Below the pieces are notes generated by a model. That model had not been told where the DNA came from. It saw only the letters and a program-made list of their open reading frames with translations, and searched no databases. A DNA stretch of 64,000 bases, taken from contig NZ_AUIX01000009.1 in assembly GCF_000423925.1 (NCBI RefSeq), positions 1-64,000 on the forward strand, written 5' to 3'. The position numbers were made by a program, and so were the translations under genes. The stretch comes from Butyrivibrio sp. VCD2006. Its GTDB lineage: Bacteria > Bacillota > Clostridia > Lachnospirales > Lachnospiraceae. Shown here piece by piece: positions 37,324 through 47,216 of this stretch (positions are counted from its first letter, which is position 1; every line of letters begins with the position of its first letter).

Positions 37324-39018
37324 ATGGGAAAAAGGGTGGTATCCGTTTTACTTAGTTTAATAATGCTTGTTACCCTCGCTTCTTGCGGTAATCTTGATGT
37401 TCCTCCTATGGATAATGATGGAGAAGCATCAAAGGAAGAGGGCGGCTTTGCTGTGCCTGATGATATACAAAGCAATAATGCGGAAATATTAGCATCCGGA
37501 GAAGATGAAGAGGCCGGTTTTGATACTTCCGGAATAGATACCTCAGAGCATGTTGTGATAACTTATCTGACAACAGGTGATAATCCTAAAGGGAAGGCAG
37601 CCGAAAGACTTCATGAAACAATAGCGGAGCTCAATGAGATACTTAACGAGGAAGTAAATGCTGAGCTGAATATTGAGTTTATTGAATGGGATAATTATCT
37701 TGAAAGCTATGATGAAAAGCTTGCGCTTCTTGATGGGAGCGTTGATCTGATAGGAGCCGCCACTGACTGGCTTGATGGATGGATAAATGTAAAGAAGGGG
37801 GTGTTCCTTCCTTTAACCACCAGTATGCTTAAGCGTTATGCACCCCGCACATATGAGTCTGTATCTGCTGATTACTGGGACATGTGTAAATACAATGATC
37901 AAATATATTTTATGCCTGAGGACAATTATACTCAGTGGACTAATCATGGATTTATTTACAGGCAGGATCTGGCTGATGCACTGGGGCTTGAAGATGGAAT
38001 CCACAACTGGGAAGAGCTTACTACATATCTTGAGAATGTAAAGAGTGTTGATCCGGATCTTAAGGAAGTGTGGGATGCGGATGGAACTCAGTATTTGAAT
38101 ATGGTTGACGGGTGGCTGACCTCACATACGGATTTTGTCCCAATTCAGGGTATATGTGCTTCAAATCTGTGGGGCGGAACAATTGATGATCCATATACAC
38201 TCGTCGTGCCGGTCATGATGGATAAAACCACACTAACAGAATATGCAAGGCTGATGAAAGAGTGGAATGCAGCCGGAGTATGGCCGCATAATGTCATGAA
38301 TAATACAGACGCTGATAACAGAGATGAATATAGGGAAGGAAAGGTCGCGGTTGAACAACATCACACTCAGACCTATGCCAACTTATGTTCACATCTTGAG
38401 GAAAATACTGTTTATAGTGAAAACCCGGATGCTAAATCAGGCTTCTTCTATTTTGGAGAGGAAAATGGAAATCTTGTGGCTCCTTTGATAACCCATGGGG
38501 CAATGGCAATATCAGCGGGATCACTGCATCCTGAACGTGCTCTGATGGTTTATGACCTCCTGAGAAATGATTCGCGCTGCTATAGACTTATGTGTTATGG
38601 GATAGAGGGCGTTTCATATTCCATAAATGAGCAGGGGCTTCGTGATAAGCCTGAGGACTATGATCCGGAATCGGACAACATTTATGATATTACCAATTTC
38701 TGGTGGGGAAGAAATGATAATCTTGAGATTCGTGATACCGAAACCAATTGGGATATCGTGGATGAATTATATGCTTCGTATGAGAAGAAAAAAATTGATT
38801 ACCCATATGGCCAGTTTGTTCCCGACGAAAGTGAGATAGAGGGCAAAATTGAAAAGTGTAATCAGATCTACAGCGAATACATGAAAATGATATCCTACGG
38901 CCAGTATGAAGGGACGGCAGAGGATGTTATCACAAGGCTGCAGGATGAGCTTGCGCTCGAGGGAATCGATGATGTCACAGTCGTTCTTCAGGAGCAGCTT
39001 AATGAACTTTACAAATAG
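37324..39018 (+). CDS. lipoprotein, extracellular solute-binding protein family 1-like
   Basis: A 564-residue lipoprotein with signal peptide and lipobox LASC (Cys at residue 21). An acidic linker (22-75) leads into a periplasmic-binding-like fold, with VVITYLTTGDNPKGKAAERL near 80, FIEWDNYLESYDEKLALLDG near 120 and NHGFIYRQDLADALGLEDGI near 210. It resembles carbohydrate-type (family 1) binding proteins of ABC importers, but no permease genes lie next to it, so it is either an orphan binding protein or a sensor. No clear RBS is seen beyond GAGGT seven bases before the ATG. A weak hairpin overlaps the stop codon. Confidence 0.78.
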   Translation: MGKRVVSVLLSLIMLVTLASCGNLDVPPMDNDGEASKEEGGFAVPDDIQSNNAEILASGEDEEAGFDTSGIDTSEHVVITYLTTGDNPKGKAAERLHETIAELNEILNEEVNAELNIEFIEWDNYLESYDEKLALLDGSVDLIGAATDWLDGWINVKKGVFLPLTTSMLKRYAPRTYESVSADYWDMCKYNDQIYFMPEDNYTQWTNHGFIYRQDLADALGLEDGIHNWEELTTYLENVKSVDPDLKEVWDADGTQYLNMVDGWLTSHTDFVPIQGICASNLWGGTIDDPYTLVVPVMMDKTTLTEYARLMKEWNAAGVWPHNVMNNTDADNRDEYREGKVAVEQHHTQTYANLCSHLEENTVYSENPDAKSGFFYFGEENGNLVAPLITHGAMAISAGSLHPERALMVYDLLRNDSRCYRLMCYGIEGVSYSINEQGLRDKPEDYDPESDNIYDITNFWWGRNDNLEIRDTETNWDIVDELYASYEKKKIDYPYGQFVPDESEIEGKIEKCNQIYSEYMKMISYGQYEGTAEDVITRLQDELALEGIDDVTVVLQEQLNELYK

Positions 39019-39181
39019 TGGCTAAAAAAGCACTATTTCACGTTGAAATTAATAAGTATAACGCTTAGAATATAAATTAAGTGATTACATAGTCAGGTTT
39101 TACCAAGCTTTGTGCACATCTTAAGTTCTGAATTTCAGAACATCAATAAATTCTATGAAAAAAGAGAGAGGGGAATTTAAT
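39019..39181. promoter_or_regulatory. glgC leader region
   Basis: A 163-base gap. AAATAGTG/CACTATTT form a weak hairpin straddling the previous stop (possible terminator). A perfect 17-base palindrome, GTTCTGAA-T-TTCAGAAC, lies at about 39125-39141, 40 bases before the glgC ATG. It could be a regulator site or RNA hairpin controlling glycogen synthesis. Confidence 0.45.
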
Positions 39182-40324
39182 ATGGCTCAGACAAATATGC
39201 TGGCTATGATCCTTGCCGGGGGCAGGGGAAGCCGACTCCATGAGCTTACAAACAAGGTTGCAAAGCCTGCTGTTGCATATGGAGGAAAATATCGCATTAT
39301 TGACTTTCCGCTTAGCAATTGTGCTAACAGCGGAATTGACATTGTCGGTGTACTTACTCAGTATGAGTCTGTATTGCTCAACAGCTACGTTGCAGCCGGC
39401 GGACGTTGGGGACTTGATACCAAGGATAGTGGAGTGTTCGTTTTAACTCCCAGAGAGAAGGCGGATTCAGGTCTTGACGTTTATCGCGGAACAGCTGATG
39501 CAATTTCTCAAAATATCGATTTTATCGATGCCTATGATCCGGAGTATCTTCTTGTTCTTTCCGGAGATCACATTTACAAAATGAATTACGATAAGATGCT
39601 CAGATTCCACAAGGAGCATAATGCGGATGCAACTATCGCTGTTCGTGGCGTGCCTAAGAAGGAAGCCAGCCGTTTTGGTATCATGAATACCGGCGAGGAC
39701 AACCGTATTATCGAATTTGAGGAAAAGCCTGCAAAGCCTAAGAGCAACCTTGCGTCCATGGGTATCTATATCTTCAATTGGAAGACAATGCGCAAGATGC
39801 TTATTGAGGATATGAAGAATCCCGATTCAAGTCATGACTTTGGTAAGGATTTTATTCCTGTAATGCTTAATCAGGGCAAGGGACTGTATGCTTATGAGTT
39901 CAAGGGCTATTGGAAGGATGTCGGAACTATAGATTCACTTTGGGAAGCTAATATGGATCTTCTTGATAGCGAGAATGAGCTTAATCTGGATGACACCAGC
40001 TGGAAGATATATACAGAGGATGTCGGTATGACACCCGCTTATATTGCATCAAGTGCCAAGATAGACAGAGCATATATAAATCAGGGCTCAGCTATCGGAG
40101 GTGAGGTAAAGAACTCAGTCATTTTTGCAGGAGTTAAAATTGGACCGGGGGCAAAGGTTACAGATTCTGTATTAATGCCTGGAGTATCTGTTCTTGAAGG
40201 AGCTACAGTTACAAGAGCACTTGTGGCTGAGAACGTTCGTATAGGGAAAAATGCAACCGTTGGAAACAAGAAGAGTGAGGAAATCCTCCTTGTTGCAAAA
40301 AGTGTAAAGGGGGATGATAAATAA
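39182..40324 (+). CDS. glgC: glucose-1-phosphate adenylyltransferase, catalytic subunit
   Basis: A 380-residue ADP-glucose pyrophosphorylase, the committed step of glycogen synthesis. The nucleotidyl-transferase motif [13 protein letters not shown] is at residues 10-22. [20 protein letters not shown] near 28, [11 protein letters not shown] near 130 and [19 protein letters not shown] near 243 bind substrate. The C-terminal half is a left-handed beta-helix ([18 protein letters not shown]). The ATG at 39182 has RBS GAGGGG. It overlaps glgD by one base (TAATG), as is usual for the GlgC/GlgD pair of Firmicutes. Confidence 0.94.
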   Translation: MAQTNMLAMILAGGRGSRLHELTNKVAKPAVAYGGKYRIIDFPLSNCANSGIDIVGVLTQYESVLLNSYVAAGGRWGLDTKDSGVFVLTPREKADSGLDVYRGTADAISQNIDFIDAYDPEYLLVLSGDHIYKMNYDKMLRFHKEHNADATIAVRGVPKKEASRFGIMNTGEDNRIIEFEEKPAKPKSNLASMGIYIFNWKTMRKMLIEDMKNPDSSHDFGKDFIPVMLNQGKGLYAYEFKGYWKDVGTIDSLWEANMDLLDSENELNLDDTSWKIYTEDVGMTPAYIASSAKIDRAYINQGSAIGGEVKNSVIFAGVKIGPGAKVTDSVLMPGVSVLEGATVTRALVAENVRIGKNATVGNKKSEEILLVAKSVKGDDK

Positions 40325-41445
40325 TGGCAGAACATAAGGCATTTGGCGTAATCAACTCCGCTTCAAATTACATCAGAGTTGAAGGACTTCACGATTACAG
40401 ACCTATTGGAGCATTTTCATTCCTTGGAAGATTCAGGGTTATCGATTTTCCTATCTCAAATATGAGCAACAGTGGTTTTGACAGAATTCAGGTTTGCTTG
40501 AATTCAAGACCCCGCTCAATTGTTGAGCATATAGGTTCCGGAAGGCACTATAACATTAACTCCAAGCGCGGAGCTATTCAGATGTTCTTCACTCAGAACA
40601 ATGGTGCTAATTCGATCTATAACACGGATATAAATGCTTATCTTGAGAACCTTGAACAGATCGAGCGCATGCCTCAGGAATATGTAGTTGTAGCACCAAG
40701 CTACATGATCTACAAGCAGGACTATCAGCAGCTTCTTGAGGAGCATGTTGCAGCAGGATCGGATATCACACTTCTTTATCATAAGGTTGATCAGGCTAAG
40801 GAATATTACAGAGCATGTAATGTGGTAACCCTTAATAAACAGAAGGGTATCGAGTCAATAGAGCGCAACATGGGTACTGCCAAGGAAAGAAATATCAGCA
40901 TGGATACCTATGTTATGAGTAAGCAGATATTCCTTGACCTTATAAAGAGATCAAGAAAAGAATCCTCAGCTTATTCACTTGCAGATATGGTTGCTCTTTC
41001 CTGCAAGGATCTCGACATAAGAGGCTTCCAGCACAAGGGATTCTTTGCAGCAATTACAAGCCTTGATGACTACTACAGGGCAAATATGGAGCTTCTTGAG
41101 TATAGTACATCCATGGAGTTCTTCAGACCTGAATGGCCTATCTATACCAAGACAACTGATGCTTGTCCTACACAGTACTTCCATGGAGCAAAGGTTACAA
41201 ACTCTATGATTTGTAATGCCTGCCTCATCGAAGGTACAGTAGAGAACTCCATCATCGGACGTAATGTTCACATCGGTAAGAATGCTGTTGTCAGAAACTC
41301 CATAGTTCTTGCTTACAACAACATTGCTGAAGGTGTACACATTGAAAACGCCGTAATTGATAAATGGGCTGATATCAGAAACGTTAAACGTGTAGTTTCC
41401 GATTCTGTAACACCTGCTTATGTAAAGAGAAACGATATATTATAA
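40324..41445 (+). CDS. glgD: glucose-1-phosphate adenylyltransferase regulatory subunit
   Basis: A 373-residue GlgC homologue whose active-site Gly-rich motif is lost: it begins AFGVINSASNYIRVEGLHDY instead of [29 protein letters not shown] is kept. The beta-helix C-terminus is present (NSIIGRNVHIGKNAVVRNSI). In Firmicutes this subunit is inactive itself but forms a heterotetramer with GlgC and raises its activity. It is translated by stop-start overlap with glgC. No glgA or glgB follows; the next gene is the PurF-like protein. Confidence 0.93.
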   Translation: MAEHKAFGVINSASNYIRVEGLHDYRPIGAFSFLGRFRVIDFPISNMSNSGFDRIQVCLNSRPRSIVEHIGSGRHYNINSKRGAIQMFFTQNNGANSIYNTDINAYLENLEQIERMPQEYVVVAPSYMIYKQDYQQLLEEHVAAGSDITLLYHKVDQAKEYYRACNVVTLNKQKGIESIERNMGTAKERNISMDTYVMSKQIFLDLIKRSRKESSAYSLADMVALSCKDLDIRGFQHKGFFAAITSLDDYYRANMELLEYSTSMEFFRPEWPIYTKTTDACPTQYFHGAKVTNSMICNACLIEGTVENSIIGRNVHIGKNAVVRNSIVLAYNNIAEGVHIENAVIDKWADIRNVKRVVSDSVTPAYVKRNDIL

Positions 41446-41533
41446 TTTTCAAAACTTAAACCACACATGGAACTTTCTTTATGATATTATGGAACACGAA
41501 GTGTTTATAAGTAATCATTTTCAGGAGGTTTCC

Positions 41534-42955
41534 ATGGGTGGTTTTTTTGGCGTAGCATCGCGTGATAGCGCAGTTTTTGATTTGTTTTACGGAACAGATT
41601 ATCATTCTCACCTCGGCACTCGCCGGGCGGGTCTTGCAGTATATGACAGGAAAAAAGGTTTTGACCGTTCCATACATAATATTGAGAGATCATATTTCAG
41701 ACCAAAATTTGAAGAAGATATGCTAAGAATGGAAGGACATTTGGGAATCGGCTGTATTTCAGATTTTGAGCCCCAGCCCCTTATTGTTCGTTCACATCAC
41801 GGCACATATGCAATAACAACTGTTGGTAAGATCAATAATATAGATGAGATAACCAACAAGCTTTTTGCGGATAACAGGTCGCATTTCCTTGAGATGAGCG
41901 GAGGAGATATCAATCCCACAGAGCTTGTGGCATCCATCATTAACCAGAAGGTGACTATTGTTGAAGGTATACGATATGCGCAGGAAATCATAAAGGGATC
42001 AATGACGCTCCTTCTTATGACTACTGAGGGTATTTATGCCGCCAGAGACAGATTCGGAAGGACACCTGTACAGATAGGCCATAAGGATGAAGGGTATTGT
42101 GTTTGCTTTGAGAGCTTTTCATACCTGAACCTTGGATATGATCCATATAAGGAACTTGGGCCGGGAGAGATAGCCTTCATAACTCCCGAAAGCGTAGAGA
42201 TTGTGGCACCTGCATTTGATGATATGCGAATCTGTACATTCCTCTGGATTTACTACGGTTTCCCTGCATCCTGTTACGAAGGCCTCAATGTTGAGAATAT
42301 GAGATACGGCTGCGGCAAAAAGCTTGCTCAGCGCGACATGCAAAGAGGGCTTCATCCTGATCTTGTTGCAGGTGTGCCAGATTCAGGTGTTGCGCATGCC
42401 ATTGGATATTCCAATGCTTCCGGTATTCCCTATTCAAGACCCTTTGTAAAATACACACCTACTTGGCCCAGATCCTTTATGCCTACAGTTCAGTCACGAA
42501 GAGACCTTATTGCCAAGATGAAGCTTATACCTGTTAATCAGCTGATAAATAACAAGAGTCTTCTTCTTATCGATGACTCAATTGTGCGTGGAACACAGCT
42601 TCGTGAGACTACAGAGTTCCTCTATAAGAGCGGCGCTAAGGAAGTTCACATTAGACCTGCCTGCCCTCCGCTTATTTATGGATGTAAATATCTCAATTTC
42701 TCACGTTCCAACTCCGAGATGGAGCTTATTACAAGACGTGTTATTGAGAAGCTCGAGGGCTATCCGAAGCCGGGCGAAGAGACTGTGCGCAAATACACAG
42801 ATCCCGACTCTCCTCAGTATGATGCTATGCTCGAAGAGATAAGGAAAGAACTCAATTTCACATCACTTCACTACCACAGATTAGACGATATGGTGGAAGC
42901 GATACCTCTTGAGCCCTGCAAGCTTTGTACTTACTGTTGGAGTGGTAAGGAATAA
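41534..42955 (+). CDS. PurF-like amidophosphoribosyltransferase lacking the glutaminase Cys
   Basis: A 473-residue homologue of PRPP amidotransferase. Residues ~2-230 form an Ntn-type glutaminase fold and ~240-440 the phosphoribosyltransferase part, with the PRPP motif LLLIDDSIVRGTQ near 345. C-terminal Cys (EPCKLCTYCWSGKE) match the iron-sulfur ligands of the Bacillus type. The expected catalytic Cys right after the start is absent: it reads MGGFFGVASRD rather than MCGIFGI, and no propeptide precedes it. Glutamine use is therefore unlikely; free ammonia or another role is possible. The ATG at 41534 has RBS AGGAGG. It stands alone, not in a pur operon. Confidence 0.8.
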   Translation: MGGFFGVASRDSAVFDLFYGTDYHSHLGTRRAGLAVYDRKKGFDRSIHNIERSYFRPKFEEDMLRMEGHLGIGCISDFEPQPLIVRSHHGTYAITTVGKINNIDEITNKLFADNRSHFLEMSGGDINPTELVASIINQKVTIVEGIRYAQEIIKGSMTLLLMTTEGIYAARDRFGRTPVQIGHKDEGYCVCFESFSYLNLGYDPYKELGPGEIAFITPESVEIVAPAFDDMRICTFLWIYYGFPASCYEGLNVENMRYGCGKKLAQRDMQRGLHPDLVAGVPDSGVAHAIGYSNASGIPYSRPFVKYTPTWPRSFMPTVQSRRDLIAKMKLIPVNQLINNKSLLLIDDSIVRGTQLRETTEFLYKSGAKEVHIRPACPPLIYGCKYLNFSRSNSEMELITRRVIEKLEGYPKPGEETVRKYTDPDSPQYDAMLEEIRKELNFTSLHYHRLDDMVEAIPLEPCKLCTYCWSGKE

Positions 42956-43090
42956 GCGTAAAAGTCAGATAAATACTAATTGTGTAAGATTCAATATGTG
43001 ATTTTCACTATAATAATCAGATATTTTTGACACATATCACCAAAAAGCGCTTAAATACGTGAAAATTCGACTTTTTTTATCAAAAAAGGC

Positions 43091-43119
43091 TTGTTTTTAG
43101 GCATTTCGGGTGCTAGTAT
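43091..43119 (+). promoter_or_regulatory. promoter of the HU gene
   Basis: TTGTTT, a 17-base spacer and TAGTAT with an extended TGC just upstream. The predicted start near 43126 gives a leader of about 37 bases. Confidence 0.55.
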
Positions 43120-43162
43120 AGTCCATGTAGTTAAATTTTCTTATATTTGGAGGAAAACAATT

Positions 43163-43441
43163 ATGAACAAGACAGAATTAGTAGAAGCAATTGCAAAGGA
43201 GACAGGTCTTTCTAAGAAGGATTCTGAGAAGGCTGTTAAGGCTTTCGTTGACGTTGTTTCAAAGCAGCTTAAGAAGAAGGATAAGGTTCAGCTTGTTGGC
43301 TTTGGTACTTTCGAGACCACAAAGAGAGCAGCAAGAACAGGTAAGAACCCTCAGACAGGCGAGAGCATCAAGATCCCTGCTTCTGTAGCTCCTAAGTTCA
43401 AGGCTGGTAAGGCTCTTAAGGATCTTGTTAATAAGAAATAA
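43163..43441 (+). CDS. hup: HU-family DNA-binding protein
   Basis: A 92-residue histone-like protein. MNKTELVEAIAKETGLSKKD opens the dimerisation helices, VQLVGFGTFETTKRAARTGK and NPQTGESIKIPAS form the beta-arm that bends DNA, and the C-terminal helix ends KALKDLVNKK. Length is normal. The ATG at 43163 has RBS GGAGG; an earlier in-frame codon at 43091 would add unconserved residues across the promoter. It is monocistronic with a strong terminator, and codon use is that of a highly expressed gene. Confidence 0.95.
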   Translation: MNKTELVEAIAKETGLSKKDSEKAVKAFVDVVSKQLKKKDKVQLVGFGTFETTKRAARTGKNPQTGESIKIPASVAPKFKAGKALKDLVNKK

Positions 43442-43457
43442 TTAAACTTCATAGAAG

Positions 43458-43485
43458 GCCGGTAGTCATTGACTACCGGCTTTTT
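43458..43485 (+). terminator. intrinsic terminator of the HU gene
   Basis: GCCGGTAGTC pairs perfectly with GACTACCGGC across ATT and is followed by TTTTT. Confidence 0.92.
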
Positions 43486-43608
43486 CAATTAATAAAATAG
43501 TGATAAAAATTATATTATAAATGGTTTTAGTTTGTTGTTTTGAAAAAGAATTGTAGTTAAAATAGTAGTATGTTATAGCAAAAACAATTCACTTGGAGGG
43601 TATGGAAA

Positions 43609-45210
43609 ATGTTTAAAGACGGTAAGGTTTGGGCTGCTACAACCGGAAATGGGAATAATCTGTATCTTTTGCCAAAAATGGCTAACAGACATGGACTTAT
43701 AGCAGGTGCTACCGGATCAGGTAAGACTGTTACGCTTAAGGTTTTGGCTGAGTCATTTTCAGACATGGGAGTTCCGGTATTCCTGGCTGATGTCAAGGGT
43801 GATCTTGCAGGAATGATCCGCGAAGGCTCCGGAATGGAAGAGAGAATTGAGCGCTTTTCTCTTGAGGGCACCGGCTACGAGTATAAGAAATATCCGGCTA
43901 CTTTTTGGGACCTTTTTGGCGAAAAGGGCATACAGCTTCGCACCACTGTTTCTGAGATGGGGCCTATTCTGTTATCCCGTATTCTTGGTCTAAATGACCT
44001 TCAGAGTGATATCCTTACAATTGCATTTAAAATAGCTGATGACAATGGGTGGTTTTTGTTCGATACAAAGGATCTGAAGGCACTCCTTAATGAGCTATCC
44101 GAAAATAATAAGGATTATGCTGCAGACTATGGCAAAATGAGTTCTGTTTCTATCAGTGCTATCGTCAGAAGTATAGTTGCGCTGGAGACACAGGGCGCCG
44201 ATATCTTCTTCGGAGAGCCTGCGCTTAATCTTACAGACTGGTTTACGACAGATACAAACGGCAAGGGAATGATCAATATCCTTGATTCTGAGAGCCTTAT
44301 CAATAATGGCGTTCTTTATTCAACCTTCCTTCTCTGGATGTTGTCTGAGCTTTTTGAGACACTTCCCGAAGTTGGTGATATGGAAAAGCCTAAGATGGTA
44401 TTCTTCTTTGATGAAGCACATCTTCTTTTCAAGGATACCTCCAAAGCACTCCTTGATAAGATTGAGCAGGTTGTAAAGCTCATAAGATCTAAGGGTGTTG
44501 GTGTCTATTTTATAACACAGAATCCAAGAGATATTCCGGATGGTGTTCTTGCCCAGCTTGGAAATAAGATACAACATGCACTTCATGCGTATACTCCTGC
44601 GGATCAGAAGGCGGTTAAGGCTGCTGCTGAGTCCTTCAGGGAGAATCCTGAGTTTAAGACCTTTGACGCAATAATGGAGCTTGGAACAGGAGAAGCTGTA
44701 GTGTCCTTCCTTGATGAAAACGGCACACCAGAGATTGCACAAAGAGCATTCATTCTACCGCCTATGAGCAAAATTGGAGGCATAGATGATACTGACAGAG
44801 AAAATGCTATAAAGGGCAGTCTTTTGTACAGCAAATACGCTAATGCGGTCGATTCTGATTCTGCTTATGAGATGCTTCAGAGAAAGGGCGTCCTTGATGC
44901 TGAGGAAGCTGCAAAGGCAAAGGCAGAGGCTGAAGCAGAGAAGGAAAGACAAAAAGCAGAGGCTGCAGAACTTAAGGCTAAGGAGAAGGAAGAGGCTGCT
45001 AAGATCAAGCAGGAAGAGAGAGAAAAGGCTAAAGCTGAGGCTGCCAAGAAACGCGCGGCAAAATCAGTTGCATCTACAGTCAGCGGAACTGTAGGACGTG
45101 AAGTGGGAAAAGCTGCAGGAAAGAGCTTTGGCAAATTCGGCAAGACTCTTGGCGGAAATATAGGAGCCAGTCTTGGACGAGGTATCATAGGCACCCTGTT
45201 CAAGATGTAA
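43609..45210 (+). CDS. HerA-like/DUF853 ATPase
   Basis: A 533-residue ATPase of the HerA/FtsK superfamily, DUF853 branch (YjgR-like). Walker A is GATGSGKTVTLK near residue 33, Walker B is VFFFDEAHLLF near 265, and VYFITQNPRDIPDGVL near 300 carries the sensor region. The last ~100 residues are an Ala/Lys/Glu coiled coil followed by a Gly-rich tail (GKSFGKFGKTLGGNIGASLG). Related proteins are DNA-translocating or helicase-like motors of unclear role. RBS GGAGGG. It is monocistronic; a hairpin repeat sits between its end and the next gene. Confidence 0.85.
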   Translation: MFKDGKVWAATTGNGNNLYLLPKMANRHGLIAGATGSGKTVTLKVLAESFSDMGVPVFLADVKGDLAGMIREGSGMEERIERFSLEGTGYEYKKYPATFWDLFGEKGIQLRTTVSEMGPILLSRILGLNDLQSDILTIAFKIADDNGWFLFDTKDLKALLNELSENNKDYAADYGKMSSVSISAIVRSIVALETQGADIFFGEPALNLTDWFTTDTNGKGMINILDSESLINNGVLYSTFLLWMLSELFETLPEVGDMEKPKMVFFFDEAHLLFKDTSKALLDKIEQVVKLIRSKGVGVYFITQNPRDIPDGVLAQLGNKIQHALHAYTPADQKAVKAAAESFRENPEFKTFDAIMELGTGEAVVSFLDENGTPEIAQRAFILPPMSKIGGIDDTDRENAIKGSLLYSKYANAVDSDSAYEMLQRKGVLDAEEAAKAKAEAEAEKERQKAEAAELKAKEKEEAAKIKQEEREKAKAEAAKKRAAKSVASTVSGTVGREVGKAAGKSFGKFGKTLGGNIGASLGRGIIGTLFKM

Positions 45211-45242
45211 TTATTGGCTTGATATTATGATTACAAAATTAA

Positions 45243-45294
45243 AGCCTTCTCCCCAAAAGGGGAGCAGGTGTCAGCGAAGCTGACGGATGAGGGG
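45243..45294. repeat. GGATGAGGGG hairpin repeat, copy B
   Basis: CTCCCC pairs with GGGGAG, GTCAGC pairs with GCTGAC, and the unit ends GGATGAGGGG. Five bases later is the ATG of the GT-C-like membrane protein, so the terminal GAGGGG serves as its ribosome-binding site. Confidence 0.8.
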
Positions 45295-45299
45295 TCTTC

Positions 45300-47207
45300 A
45301 TGTGGTTCTTAATACCAACAGCATTATTTTTAACAGCTGCTTCTCTGGCAGTGAAATTCAAAGAAAGCATATGTGATACGATAGCCATAACAGGTGCAAT
45401 GCAGATACTTGTGTTGTACCTGCTGGCTATTTTTAGAGGACTAAAATATATCTATGGCATCTCCGCGGTGGTTATAGTGCTCTTTGGAGTTTTTGTTTTT
45501 ATGGAGCATTGCTCCATGGCAGAGTCAGTGACAAAGAAAATTGTCAGCATAAGCATCCACAAGAGAGTACTGAGGCGTAGTCTTAAGGCTCTATGTACTC
45601 CTTCTGTCATCGTGTTTGTTCTTGTGCTTGCTGCTGTCACTTATCTTACAAGAGACCAGATTTTTACCTGGTGGGATGATATTAATTTTTGGTCTTCAGA
45701 TGCAAAACAGATATATTATCTTGGCGGCTTTTCCGGTAAATATGGAAATGTATCTCCGGAATTTGGAGACTATCCGCCGGTTACTTCACTTGCCAAGTGG
45801 ATATTTTTGCAGATAAGCCCCTCAAAGTATATGGAAGGACTTCAATTTGCAGGCTATTTTGCATTCAATGCGGTATTTCTTATGCCATTCGTAAGTCCTG
45901 TAAGGGAGAGATTTTCTGCTCCTTTTACAATTTTGGCATTTCTGATTCCCGGAATAGTAAGCGGAATCATTTTCTATGGAACTCCTGCTGATATTACTAT
46001 GGGCATAGTTTATGGGGCACTTCTGTTCGCAATCTGGGATAAGGATAATCACACAGATTTATTCTATTACGGGAGGATTGCTCTTTATACAGCTGTACTG
46101 CTTCTTACAAAATCAGTTGGAATTGAATGGGCACTATTTGCGCTATTGTTCTATTTCCTTTTGGGCTATAAAGAAAAAGGAATCATTTTTTCAATTTTCT
46201 TTTCAGCTTCTTTTTACGGAAGCTGGTTGTTCTTCTGCCTGTTAAACAGAAGAGTTGCCAAGGCTACAGGCCTTGGAATCAAGATGGCTACAGGCTCCTA
46301 CAGCGTGCCTGCCAATGCTCTTGAGAAAGCAAAATACTTTTTCCTGGGGCTTTGGACTATGCCAATGCATGCCGACCACAACATAACCCTTGACCTTCCG
46401 ATAGGTGTTATGATTATAATTATTTTTGTTGCGCTTGTTGCTATGCTTAAATTTGGGCTTTTAGAGTCTTCTGAGAAAAAGCCTTTTGCGTTATTCCTTA
46501 TAGTTTCAGCGATTGTTTCATATCTGATCATTTTTATTGCGCACATATCACTTTTCCAGGCGGAGGATCAATACCTTGATGCATTTGCCATGACAAACTC
46601 TACCACAAGGTATGGAGCGCCATTTACTATTGGAGGTTTATATCTTTTGGCCGGCATTGCGCTGACGAATGCAGGGAAATCTCAAAGAACCGCTGATGAA
46701 AAGAGAGCGTACATCATTTATGCCGTGATCGCTGGCTTTATACTGCTTACAGCAGACTATAAAGGACTAAATTACTATCTGTTTGAATATCGGGATTCTC
46801 TTGCTGAGAAAACAGAATACAATCAGGCAATGATAGATGATGGCGGTCAGATGTTTTTTGAAAGTGTGTATGGACATAGAGATCTATGGGGGCACAGAGT
46901 CCTCAATATGCGCAGCGGTGAGGCGAATCATTATTTTCACGACGCATATATCAGTAAGGAAGTATCACCTGTTCCTGCTGTCTATGATACCCTGACTAAT
47001 GATGATGGAATAGGAAGTATCACTGACAAGATACTTCGAAGTCATGCTGAATATCTCTTTGTGGAGGAGCCTGAGGCAGAGACTGATAATGCAAAGGAGA
47101 TGTTTGATAGTATGACTGAAGGGAGTGAGCCCTTCGAATTTTGGAAAATATATAAGATAGATAATACCGGAGATGGTATAAGACTGTCTAAGGTTTATCT
47201 GTACTAA
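45300..47207 (+). CDS. polytopic membrane protein, probable GT-C-type glycosyltransferase
   Basis: A 635-residue integral membrane protein with about 12 helices. The first outer loop after TM3-4 contains TWWDDINFWSSDAKQIY near residue 120; acidic DD residues in this loop are the usual catalytic mark of GT-C enzymes that use lipid-phosphate sugars. A soluble extracytoplasmic tail follows (~510-635). The product is likely a mannosyl- or glucosyl-type transferase acting outside the membrane, but exact activity is unknown. Its start has the repeat-derived GAGGGG five bases upstream and no other RBS. It is followed nine bases later by a GT2-GtrA gene, which could supply the lipid-linked sugar. Confidence 0.72.
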   Translation: MWFLIPTALFLTAASLAVKFKESICDTIAITGAMQILVLYLLAIFRGLKYIYGISAVVIVLFGVFVFMEHCSMAESVTKKIVSISIHKRVLRRSLKALCTPSVIVFVLVLAAVTYLTRDQIFTWWDDINFWSSDAKQIYYLGGFSGKYGNVSPEFGDYPPVTSLAKWIFLQISPSKYMEGLQFAGYFAFNAVFLMPFVSPVRERFSAPFTILAFLIPGIVSGIIFYGTPADITMGIVYGALLFAIWDKDNHTDLFYYGRIALYTAVLLLTKSVGIEWALFALLFYFLLGYKEKGIIFSIFFSASFYGSWLFFCLLNRRVAKATGLGIKMATGSYSVPANALEKAKYFFLGLWTMPMHADHNITLDLPIGVMIIIIFVALVAMLKFGLLESSEKKPFALFLIVSAIVSYLIIFIAHISLFQAEDQYLDAFAMTNSTTRYGAPFTIGGLYLLAGIALTNAGKSQRTADEKRAYIIYAVIAGFILLTADYKGLNYYLFEYRDSLAEKTEYNQAMIDDGGQMFFESVYGHRDLWGHRVLNMRSGEANHYFHDAYISKEVSPVPAVYDTLTNDDGIGSITDKILRSHAEYLFVEEPEAETDNAKEMFDSMTEGSEPFEFWKIYKIDNTGDGIRLSKVYLY

Positions 47208-47216
47208 AGGTTAAAG

